Made by a program: the position numbers and the translations under genes. From Bidens hawaiensis (taxonomy: Eukaryota > Streptophyta > Magnoliopsida > Asterales > Asteraceae), in contig JAIQDT010000027.1 in the NCBI GenBank assembly GCA_021521415.1, positions 3,743,001-3,807,000 of the forward strand: a stretch of 64,000 nucleotides of DNA, in the 5' to 3' direction. The notes beneath the pieces were generated by a model. That model saw only the letters and a list, made by a program, of their open reading frames with translations. It was not told the DNA's origin and did not search any database. Below are positions 1-9,710 of this stretch, one piece after another (position 1 is the stretch's first letter; the number at the start of each line of letters is the position of its first letter).

Positions 1-562
1 TCAAAGTACGAAGATTTATATTAATTATTCGTTCATTTTCCATTTCGTTAGTTCAAATAAAAAATCTCTGAGCCGTAAAAGTTTATAAAATAATCCAAGT
101 TTAAATTTATCGGGTATGAAACGCAAACAATCTAAAGATATTAAATTATGCCAAGTTTGAATCTAGTTATGTATATTTAAAAAGTTCAAGGTGTATAATG
201 TAATTAAAGTTTACTAACAAACTATTAAGTTATTAAAAGTCTGGGGCTTAAATTGTAACATTTGAATATAAATTATAATATAATAATAATCATATTATTA
301 ACCCTACCCAGCCAGCCCTCCTTCCCTTCCTCGTTTTTACGGAGACGGCGACGGCTACAACTCCAGCGACCTTAAAAACATCTCAAAACGCTATTTTTAA
401 TCAGTTTTAATGATATAAACTCGTTTCTCCATCATATTAAAGCTTAATAAAGTCTCATTATGTGTATTAACACCTCCAACGTTCGGATTCAAACACTAAA
501 CCGATGGATAATTATAAAAATTTCATTAACCCGAATTAATCACCCAACGGATCAATTACAAC

Positions 563-570
563 TATAAATA
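563..570 (+). promoter_or_regulatory. TATA box of a putative LTR promoter
   Basis: TATAAATA stands out in a less AT-rich context, followed by CCT-rich sequence. It would be the promoter of the Gypsy-like LTR proposed for this flank. No transcript start can be seen from sequence alone. Confidence 0.3.
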
Positions 571-869
571 GAATCCTAAGATCCTTCTAAATGTGCTACA
601 AACATAAACTTATGTAAACAAAAACCCTAATATATCAAATCGTTCGTTCAAGTTTCCCTCCAGCCAACTCGTCGTTCAACCTTTTTCCGACATCATTCGA
701 GGTAATTGATACATGGTTTTAATTCTTTTTAACTCGGCAAACAAAACCCCTAACCTAAATCAATCAAACATGGAATGAATCTGGAGAATTGAAAACCTAG
801 GGTTTATGGTGGAGAAGATGAAATTCAATTTCTGTTTATAATAAATTTTTTTCCATCTTTAACAACAAA

Positions 870-940
870 GGCCCTCTGGTCCAGTGGTTGGGTATGCTTT
901 GTATGGTCATGAAGATCCGGGTTCGAATCTGGGTCACAGC
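870..940 (+). repeat. tRNA-like (SINE-head-like) module
   Basis: An RNA polymerase III A-box-like string TGGTCCAGTGG (877-887) is followed 32 bases later by a B-box-like string GGTTCGAATCT (920-930). The spacing and order are those of a tRNA gene. The ends do not form a proper acceptor stem and there is no clear anticodon arm, so this is not a functional tRNA gene. It is either the head of a tRNA-derived SINE or a tRNA-like piece captured in an LTR. Confidence 0.5.
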
Positions 941-1532
941 AAACCCATGTTATATATTTTTAAAACCATTTTTATTAATTATATTAAATCATATATATAT
1001 ATATTTATAAATCATTTCAAAATCAATAAAATTATTTTGTATGGTTAAATAAAAGTTGTTTTAATTTCCATTAGCAATTTTGTTCAAGAATCAACCTTTA
1101 CAAACTTGGCAATACTCGTTAAAACTCGTAGAATAATTATATATATAAAATATATAACAACGATGTAATTTTATAAATCCTAAAATAAACCAACAAATAT
1201 TCATACTAAAATAAAACAATACCGGCAACGCTAAAATTCCATTGTAAATATTCACCTTATAAATAATAACTTGTTAAAATCCGTTAGACTTAATTACTAA
1301 AATACTCTAAAATGGGTAAAAGTATATATAAATAATAATGCATAAACCTTAAAACAAACACTTCATTTTCCATAAAATTAGTTAGTAATTCTTTTGTTTT
1401 TATTATTATTTTAGTTCGTGACGTTCAATTGCTTTAGTTTCAATTACGCACTTTCTCACACCCCATTTTTACCCTTTTTACTATTTTTGGGATAGCATAT
1501 ATATCTAATCAAAATTCATTTTCGTTTATTTA

Positions 1533-1953
1533 TGTTGGATCAAGAGTTTGACCCAAATGAGGAGATTTGACCTAAATGAAGATTATGGAAGATTGGAATC
1601 TTCTCAACCTCCTCAGAAACTGCTAAGTATTGAATCCGAGCACACCTTGGGAGCCGAGCAAGCTTTTACTTAGCCGGGTATGAGATTTTGCCTCCTAGGC
1701 AAGGTTTACTTCAATTAGTCTTCTTAAGTGGATATCCGGGCAAGGTATACTAATTTAGTGCATTCCCGAGTAAGGATCACTGATTTGGTATCTCCGAGCA
1801 AGGTTCACTTTGTCAAGCAGGTTTGTTCTTCAAGACCAAGTATTTTACTCTTCCGAGTAAGGTTTGGTCAACCAAGTCCATGAAGCCAAGTGATTGGAAG
1901 ACCGGGCAAGGTATTCTTTAATAATTAAGGTCCGAGCAAGCTTGATGTATAAA
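1533..1953 (+). repeat. 5' LTR remnant of copy A (first third only)
   Basis: This piece is nearly identical to the start of the 3' LTR (13442-13861); visible differences include GGAT versus GGGT near the start and TCACTG versus TCCCTG. Homology stops abruptly at 1953 after TGATGTATAAA. The 3' LTR continues for about 790 bp more, whereas here gag-like sequence follows. The break lies inside the LTR and marks an internal deletion. Confidence 0.9.
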
Positions 1954-1973
1954 TTCAACAAAATAGCAATCAA

Positions 1974-4232
1974 ATGAACAACTTCAATAACAACAACTAC
2001 AACCCAAACTTCAACAACTTTCAGCCTCACATGAATAGTCAACAACAAAGTATGCAACAGAATCAAGGTTTTCAAATGAATAACAATCAAAACCTTCAAG
2101 CAGCTCAAAATGTACCAAACACCATTGTTCCAGCAAATCAAAATCAAATCAGAAATCAAGGAAATGTGGCAGTGACTACACAACATGAAGGAAATTTTGA
2201 TTGGAGCAATCATGAAGAGGACATTGCAGATGACATCAGGAAAGCAAACGTGGCATTCATGGCCCTAATTGAGAAAGAAAAGGGACCATCATCTCAGGTA
2301 CACTCTGCTCCTACAGTTGATTTAAATGAACTTATCATTGAATTGAAAACAAAAGTAGGCAAGTTGGAAAGTGAGTGTTTCAGAAAACAAAGTATCATAA
2401 ATGAGTATGAGTCAAGTGAGATGATCAGTGATGAAAAGATTAAATGCCCTGAAGATGATTGCATGATCATTTACAGAACTCAAACCAGATACATCACTGA
2501 GATTGATGGATTAAAGAAGATGTTAGTTGAAGAAAAGGTGCAAAACACAAGACTAAAGGTTGAAACTGAATTTCTGAAGAATTTAGTCTCAACTGGCAAC
2601 ATATGTGGTATACTGAATCAGTTGAAAGAACAAGACAAATACAAACAGTTCCACCTCCATTCAACAACAATTTATGCCAAAAGTTGACAAAGAGAAAAGA
2701 GATGCATACTTGCAACAATTCAAAGATGTCTTTCAAGACAGGGAAGAAGTTGTTGATTTGTATAAAAAGTTAGAAGTGAATGAAGAAGGAGAATTTGTGA
2801 TTAAGAAAGAAGTAAAAGAGGATAAGTCACTTGGAGTTCAAGTCTCTGAGGATGACTTTGATTCAGTTGAATTGGATAAAGATGATTTGAGTGATTTGAG
2901 TGATCAAATTACTGAAAAGGAAATCAAGTCTGCTGAAAGAGGAAGAAAATATAACAAACCTGAATCTGTTGATAAACTTCCAAAGTATCCACCAGTCCCA
3001 CCAAAATTGAAGAAACAGAATGACAAAATGAAAAGAGATCATATTTCTTTTGATATTTGTGAAAGGAGGAAGATAGACTACAATGCAGTCAGACCTCCAA
3101 GCAAGGCTGTATTGAGAAGGATAAAACTGAACAACAAGAAGAAGAAGGTGAATGAAAAGGTTGATACAGAATATTTTATCCCAGTTTATCCAATCTTTTC
3201 TAGTCATGAGGTGCTTGATGTTGGAGAAGTGGAAACTATGGAAGAATATGAGAAAAGACTGACAAGGGTTAGAGAAAGCAGTGATGAAGAATCTATGATT
3301 ATGAAGAAAATTGTCTTTGTCTAAAGCAAAGTTGAAAGACAGGGCATCAAGATTGATGAATTTGTTCCTTTTTCAATTGATTTTGATGGTTTAAGGAATT
3401 AGAAGAATCTAGAGGTAAGACACCTAAGCCAAGTGAAAGATACAAGAAACCAAAAGAACATGAAGTCTTCAAGGGCAATGTTTGGTGCAAAAGGTGTGAT
3501 GAATATGGTCACCACACAGATTCATGTATTGAAAGATCCAAATTCAAACCATTTCAGGTACCAGATGGAACAAAGTATGGTCAAGACTTTGTCCTGTACA
3601 AATAAAAGTATGATGAATATGTGGGAAAAGGAAAGGTGTGTGGCAATGAAACCATGAACAAAGAAAAGGAGAAATCTGAAAAGGAGACAAGGGTTGACAA
3701 GAAAATGACTGAACTAGAAAGAAGAAGCAAATCTCCTAAAAGGCATGAGAAATTGACCAAAAAGAACTATCAGTCTGTTAGAATCAAGCAAGATACTCAA
3801 TCAGTCAAATCTGATGGTTCTCAAGGATCATCAAGCAATGAAAAGACAAGAAGAAAAGATGCACATTCTAGAATTAAACCAACAGAACTCACTGGTGATG
3901 AGAAGTTTCTACTAAGACATGGATATGAACCACATGGTTTCCTTTGGAAACCTAAGACTGAGAGTAAGGCTGAACAAATTGCTGATGTAAGAGACTACTC
4001 TGAGATGAAGGATTATGTGATATACGAGTATGTTACTGATTCAGCTGAATACCAGTGTTCAACCTCACTTGTCAAAACTCCAAGAGAGTGTGATTATGAA
4101 ACTGATCATTCAGACAACTTAGAATTGGCTCATGAAGATCCTAAACCAACAACACTTACTTCGCAAGCTGTGACTAAAACTGAATCTGATGAGCTGCAAG
4201 TTGATAAGACTTGCACTTCATCACATAACTAA
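1974..4232 (+). pseudogene. gag: gag of copy A (5'-truncated, frameshifted)
   Basis: The first block (1974-2687) has an Asn/Gln-rich start and a coiled-coil-like acidic region. After a frameshift near 2645 the reading continues in the frame that opens at 2674 with a VPPPFNNNF-type motif just before it, the counterpart of VPPPYNxNY in copies C and D. A zinc-knuckle-like Cys-X2-Cys-X4-His-X4-Cys pattern lies around 3485-3530, again in a shifted frame. The last block (3621-4232) is Lys/Glu-rich and ends at a stop in an ACTAATC context. The UBN2-type N-terminal domain of other copies is missing because of the 5' deletion. Gag would form the virus-like particle and bind RNA. At least three frame changes make this copy dead. 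Confidence 0.8.
2295..2303 (+). promoter_or_regulatory. Candidate 5' splice site inside gag (copy A)
   Basis: CAG|GTACAC lies between 2297 and 2298 at a codon boundary (Gln | Val). The site aligns with GAG|GTGAGT in C, GAG|GTAAGT in B and GAG|GTATGT in D, each within a Ser-rich stretch before the coiled coil. The downstream part GTACAC is weaker than in the other copies. Joining to the acceptor at 4255 would keep the pol frame. Confidence 0.45.
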
Positions 4233-4255
4233 TCAAATTTTCTCTGTATGTGCAG
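4229..4255 (+). promoter_or_regulatory. Candidate branch point and 3' splice site before pol (copy A)
   Basis: CTAATC (4229-4234), which contains the gag stop, is followed by a pyrimidine-rich tract and TGCAG ending at 4255. The next bases are GAACAG, the start of the conserved pol reading frame. The same arrangement occurs in C (34089-34109) and D (54775-54798). No ATG opens pol here; the frame is only reached through this junction or by a frameshift. Confidence 0.55.
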
Positions 4256-4870
4256 GAACAGTCCACTCCTCTTAATGACATATGGTATATGGATAGTGGT
4301 TGTTCTAGGCACATGACTTGTGACAAGAGATCTCTTGTCAACTATGAAGAGAAGTATGAAGGTTCAGTAGGTTTTGAGAGTGATGAGAATGGTGGAAAGA
4401 TTGTTGGAAAAGGAATCTTATCAAATGGGAAAGTCTCATTTGATAATGTATTTCATGTTGAAGGTCTTCAGTACAATCTGCTGAGCATATCACAAATGTG
4501 TGATAAAGGTTACAAAGTCAGTTTTGATGATTCACACTGTTTCATTTTAAAACCTGAGTTTGTAATTCCACCTGAAATGATTATGATGATGGCACTAAGA
4601 AATGGAAACTTGTATGAGTTGAATATGAAAGAAGCCATTTCAAGAGGAGGTGCATGTTTTGTTTCCAAAGCCACTGAAAATGAATCTAAATTGTGGCATA
4701 GGAAACTGTGTCATGTAAACTTGAAGAACATGAATAGACTGGTCAAAGGTGAGCATGTAATTGGATTACCTACAAGAGAATTCAAGTTAGATGATCATTG
4801 TGACTCATGTCAAAAGGGAAAACAACACAAGTCTACTCATAGGACAAAGCTCATCAATTCAATTGATTAA
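4256..4870 (+). pseudogene. pol: pol, part 1: protease and GAG-pre-integrase (copy A)
   Basis: The aspartic protease active site appears as WYMDSGCSRHMT near residue 15, followed by a typical retropepsin-like stretch ending LLSISQMCDKG. The GAG-pre-integrase/zinc part has LWHRKLCHVN, then CDSCQKGK, the His/His and Cys/Cys ligands of the copia integrase N-terminal finger. The protease would cut the polyprotein in the particle. The frame stops at TAA 4868-4870, where A2 has a Gln codon, so a C-to-T change explains the stop. Sequence beyond it stays in frame. Confidence 0.9.
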
Positions 4871-5580
4871 CCACTTATGTTACTTCACATGGATCTCTTT
4901 GGTCCTGTGAGTGTGCCAAGTATTGGAAAGAAGAGATACTGTCTGGTGATCATTGATGACTATTCAAGATATACTTGGGTTTATTTCCTAAGTACCAAAG
5001 ATGAGACTGCTGAGTTGATTAAAGGTTGTGTCAAAATGATTGAGAATAAGCTGAATAAGAAAGTCAAGATGATGAGAAGTGACAATGGTACAGAGTTCAA
5101 GAATGGAGTTATGGAAGAATTTTGCACACAGAAAGGGATATTTCAACAATTTTCAGCTCCTAGAACTCCTGAACAAAATGGAGTGGCAAAAAGAAGAAAC
5201 AGAACTTTGATAGAAGCTTCCAGAACCATGTTGGCAGATGCAAATTTGCTTATCACTTTTTGGGCTGAAGCAATCAATACAGCATGTTATGTTCAAAACA
5301 GGGTGCTTGTAAACAAAAGGCATAACAAGACTCCATATGAAATTTTCAATAATAGAAAGCCTTACATCAAGTTTTTCAAGCCATTTGGTTGCAAATGTTT
5401 TCTTTTGAACACTAGAGATTATTTGAACAAGTTTCAAACTAAGTTACTAGATTGTTTCTTTGTTGGATATTCTACTCACTCAAAGGCATAAAGAGTATAT
5501 GTGAAAGATCACATGAGTGTGATAGAGTCTTCTGACATCATTTTTAATTAGAATCAATTCAACACAGACAGTGGTGCAGA
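4871..5580 (+). pseudogene. pol: pol, part 2: integrase core (copy A), catalytic Glu lost
   Basis: The core domain (rve type) shows HMDLFGP with the first Asp, IIDDYSRYTWVYFL, and SDNGTEFKN with the second Asp. The third acidic residue, Glu in the NGVAERRN motif of the sister copy A2, is Lys here (AAA at 5189-5191), a G-to-A change. Strand transfer should therefore be abolished. Two further stops follow: a Tyr codon turned TAA just after 5488, and TAG near 5549. A short deletion near 5577 then shifts the frame relative to A2. Confidence 0.9.
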
Positions 5581-7703
5581 ATGAGAAGTTAATAAAGTCA
5601 TTCAAGATTTATTCTGAAGACTTTGATGATTTATTCTACAAGACCAGTGTACTTGCAGAGAATAAGAAGAAAGAATTGGACTTAGAAGAATTGTGGAAAA
5701 AGGTTGCTAGAAAAGAAAAGGAATACACTTTTGTGAACAGCTCCTCAAGCAAGGTCATTGAACAGGATCAGGCTATGAACAATCAAGACAGTCCAAATGT
5801 ACAGAATGATCAAGTTCAGAATGAGAGTGACACAAGCAACCAATCAAATGAAGAAGCTGTCACCACAGAAAGATTTCAAGACTTATTCCAAAATTTGAAT
5901 ATGGGAAACAATGGTGCATCTACTTCAGGACAAAACAATGAGGAAGCACCACAGTTTCATGATGCAGAAGCTGATTTGATCATTGAAGAACCTGAACTCA
6001 ATGAAACAAATCTTGACACAAATTTGTCTACAAATATGATAATACAAACTCCTACTGTTGAAAAGAATCATCCTGCTGAAAATATCATTGGTGACTTGCA
6101 TGAAAGAGTTACAAGGAGTCATTCTGAGATAGCAAACATCTGTCTGTACTCTTGCTTTCTATCTCAAATAGAACCAAAGAACATTGCTCAAGCTTTAAAA
6201 GACAATAGTTGGGTAGAGGCAATGCAAGAGGAATTGGCACAGTTTAGAGATCTACATGTGTGGGATCTTGTAGACAAGCCATATGACAGATATGCAATTG
6301 GAACCAAGTGGGTTTTCAGAAACAAAAGGGATGAAAGAGGTTAAGTGATTAAAAACAAAGCTAGACTTGTAGCACTAGGATGTCTTCAAGAAGAAGGAAT
6401 AGACTTTGAGGAAGTCTTTGCACCAGTTGCAAGACTTGAAGCTATCAGGATTTTTCTTGCATATGCTGCCTCAAAGAACATTAAAGTGTTCTAGCTTGAT
6501 GTTAAGTCTGCATTTCTAAATGGAAAGATTGATGAAGAGGTGTATGTTGCTCAACCACCAGGTTTTGAGGATCCAATGTATCCAAACAGGGTGTATAAGT
6601 TAAACAAATCCCTTTATGGATTGCATCAGACTCCTAGAGCATGGTATGATGAGCTATCAACTCATCTACTTGAAAATGGTTTCACACGGGGAGCCATTGA
6701 CAAGACACTCTTCTACAAAAGAAAGGGATCAGATTTGTTGCTTTTACAAGTCTATGTTGATGATATCATCTTTGGATCTACAAATGAAATTATGTGTTTA
6801 GAGTTTGAAGGGGTGATGAAATCCAAGTATAGCATGAGTTCCATGGGTGAAATGAACTTCTTTCTGGGACTGCAAGTTCTACAAAAGGCTGAAGGGATCT
6901 TCATTCACCAAACTAAATATGTGCAGGACATTTTGAACAAGTTCAACTGTCATGATTACAAGACTGCTTCAACTCCAATGGACACCAAAGAAAAGATGAT
7001 TGCTGATGAAAAGGGGGAGTCAGTAGATGAACACGAATACAGAGCCAAGATTGGATCACTGATGTATCTGACTGCAACAAGACCAGTTATCATGTTTGCT
7101 GTGTGTGTATGTGCAAGGTTCCAGTCAAATCCAAAAGTCACCCACATGAATGCTGTGAAAAGAATATTCAGATATTTGAAGGGAAGACCAGACTTAAGAA
7201 TTTGGTATCCTAAGAATCAAGCCTTTGATCTGCTTGCTTATACAGACAGTGATTATGATGGGTGTAACATGAGCAGAAAGTCAACATCAGGGGGATGCCA
7301 GTTTTTGGGTGAAAGGCTTGTGTCATGGCAATGCAAGAAACAGACTACAGTATCAATCTCCACTGCAGAAGCTGAATATGTTGCTGTATCTGCCTGCTGT
7401 GCACATGTTCTCTGGATTCAAAATCAGATGCTGAATTATGGTTTGAATTTTCTAAACACCCCTATTCTGGTTGATAATACTGCTGCATATTTAACTGTTA
7501 AGAATCCTGTGCAACATTCTAAGACTAAGCACATTGAAATCAGACATCACTTCATCAGAGATTGCAGTGAAAAAGGTCTGATTGAAATGCAAAGAGTTGA
7601 TACAAGTGATAACTTTGCTGACCTATTCACCAAACCACTTGACAGAACCAGGTTCAACTTTCTTTTGAATGCCCTGGGGATGATCAACTCTGATGAAATC
7701 TGA
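5571..7703 (+). pseudogene. pol: pol, part 3: linker, reverse transcriptase and RNase H (copy A)
   Basis: A Gln/Asn/Glu-rich linker leads into the copia RT (RVT_2) at about 6170 with WVEAMQEEL and GTKWVF. Two in-frame stops interrupt it: TAA 6342-6344 (Leu TTA in A2) and TAG 6492-6494 (Gln CAG in A2). The remainder is open to 7703 and carries [10 protein letters not shown], the polymerase motif YVDD (6753-6764), and a full RNase H with TDSDYDG, EAEYVA and DNTAA. It ends [12 protein letters not shown] and RNase H would make the cDNA. The gene ends without overlap to any other frame. Confidence 0.92.
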
Positions 7704-7788
7704 TTAAGGATGTTTGCTTGGTTGTGTACCTCTATGTGCTAACTGAAGAGTTTAGAAGAGATCACACATGTTGAATGTTTTGTTAAAG

Positions 7789-7860
7789 TATGTTGCTGAG
7801 TATGTTACTGAATATGTTGCTGAGTATGTTACTGAATATGTTACTGAGTATGTTACTGAG
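7789..7860 (+). repeat. 12-bp tandem repeat, six units
   Basis: Six head-to-tail copies of TATGTTRCTGAR follow pol by about 85 bp, with a seventh partial unit to 7867. Units differ only at the two purine positions. The matching place in copy A2 lacks this array and instead has a 37-bp array (46100-46350), so simple-repeat content turns over quickly at this spot. Confidence 0.9.
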
Positions 7861-8469
7861 TATGTTAAATGTGTATGCCTTAACTGTATGTATGTGTGTC
7901 TCTCTGAGATAACTGTTTATTTCATTAGAGATTACACATATTGAATATGTTTCAACTGAATGTTGATTGAATATGTCTTGAGTATGTCACTGTTTTGAAG
8001 TTAACTGATAGGTGCTTAAGTAAATATCTGTGCAATTTGTTTGAAATTGATGATAATTCTTGACTATCATGTTAACTGATCTGATGTTATGATAAGTAGT
8101 TTGATCTGTTTGGGTGAAATTAAATACTTGTCTGATGTCATAAGTAATCACATGTTTATGGTTACTTGAATATGTGCTTTATCTGATCTTCTGATGTTGT
8201 TAAGATAGGATAGACATTGTACAGTCTATTTTCTTGATGATGTTAAGAATGATTAGATTTAATTATGTGATTCAACTGTTTATGTCAAAATGTGTTTTAT
8301 GTCAAAATTAAGTGATTTAATGAATTTTATAATGAATTTTGCATAAATACTTTATTTTGATCAAAACATGAGCAAGTTGATTAATGGTGTGGAGATATGA
8401 TAAAATTATTCAGTTCAAGCTTTAAAGAAGCTTAAAAGAAGTATTTTTTTAAGTCTCATAAAGTTGTTT

Positions 8470-9620
8470 TTGCTGAAAACTATGTCATTTGCCAGTTGGA
8501 AGGACATGCACTTGTGTATGTTTGGTCCTTAAATCTCTATAGATTCAAAGTATAGCCATTGACCTGAAAACTGAATGCATTTGGGGCAAGTATGACTTGT
8601 TTCTTATACCTTCACTTAAAACTATGTCAATAGCTCTGACTTTGAAAGGACACATATTAACATGTATGTTTGGTCCTGTTGACCACCTTTGGTCAAACAG
8701 GATAACCATTAATCTAACAATGAAGAGATATTGGGGTGATTGAATATTAAACTGTATTTTGGGAAATGATAGTACATTGACTACTTAGCTGATCATATGG
8801 AATTAATAGGCTAAAAAGACCTTAGTATAGTACTTAACATGTATGGTTGCTTTCCCATGATGATGTAAAATTAAGGTGATATAAACATAATGAATATGCT
8901 AATTTTATGTGGAGATGCATAGTTGTTTTGCATGCCTCAAGATAAATCTCTCCGAATGATAGGCAGAAAAGTGATTACCCAGTCATACACAAGCCTGTTG
9001 TTATTTGGTCAACCAAAAATGAAACATCTTTAAATATGACAAGGAACATACTTTAAGAAAATTTGAGAAAATATCAAAAACAAGGGGAAGAATGAATAAA
9101 TCAACCAAAAGTTGATAAGTGTTTTAAATATTTTATCAAACAAGAGGGTTACAACTAGAACTACAAAGATGTTGGCAAAATCTGTCTTATCTTGAATGAA
9201 AGGCATGTTGCTAACTGTAAGTCCAACGTTCAACCTCTATATATGTTTGAATCTAAAAATTCAAAAATACAATAAGTTCTGTCATACAAAAACTATTTTT
9301 GACCAAATACAGGAGGTTGGAGTCAAATTGGGGTGATCTGGGGAAAGCCAAATAAGTTTTGAGAAGAGATATGAGGCATCAAAGCACAGTGTTGACCATT
9401 AATGCATTATGCTTTAAATGAACCTAAATCATATAACCAAAGAGATGAAATTCATGCTAAGTTTATACCTGCTGTTAACCTATCTATGTTGTCATAATAA
9501 TGCTGAGAGTGAAGTATTGAGATAGCTACTTAGTCAATATGATCCCATTCTTGAGATCTTTTCAGTAAAAGGAAGAAATTGTTTTGAAAGGAAATATAAC
9601 TGAAATTTGATCTCTAAATG
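8470..9620 (+). other. Conserved non-coding block after pol (copy A)
   Basis: No reading frame is present, yet the stretch aligns piece by piece with 39530-40620 in copy C, 58140-59320 in copy D and, on the minus strand, 44856-45600 in A2. Shared landmarks in order are TATGTTTGGTCC, a GATAGCCATT-type string, AATGATAGGCAGAAAA with CCAGTCATACAC, a TTGGGGTGAT string, GAGGCATCA, ATGTCATAAT, and CTGAAATTTGATC. The surrounding sequence of these families is much less alike. Conservation without coding points to RNA structure or a cis signal; the actual role is unknown. Confidence 0.75.
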
Positions 9621-9710
9621 CACCATTTGCTCTTAAACTATAATCTGAAAAGAAAAATATATTTTGACAAAGTGGTTTAAGTCAAAAAGTGTTGCATTTT
9701 GCCTAAAATA

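Larger units (their letters stand above)
1..1532 (+). repeat. Left flank: AT-rich, Gypsy-LTR-like sequence without genes
   Basis: No credible coding region is visible. The stretch is AT-rich, has a TATA box near 563 and a tRNA-like module at 870-940. Its last part (from about 1454) begins with a CACACCCC-type string that roughly mirrors the GGGGTGCTACA found at 15228-15238, on the far side of copy A. That fits one Gypsy-type LTR split by copy A, with its start possibly left of the window. The family assignment rests only on these LTR-like ends and on the general look of the sequence. Confidence 0.35.

Noticed and set aside
870..940. Functional tRNA gene
   Set aside because: A and B boxes are present but acceptor and anticodon stems do not form.
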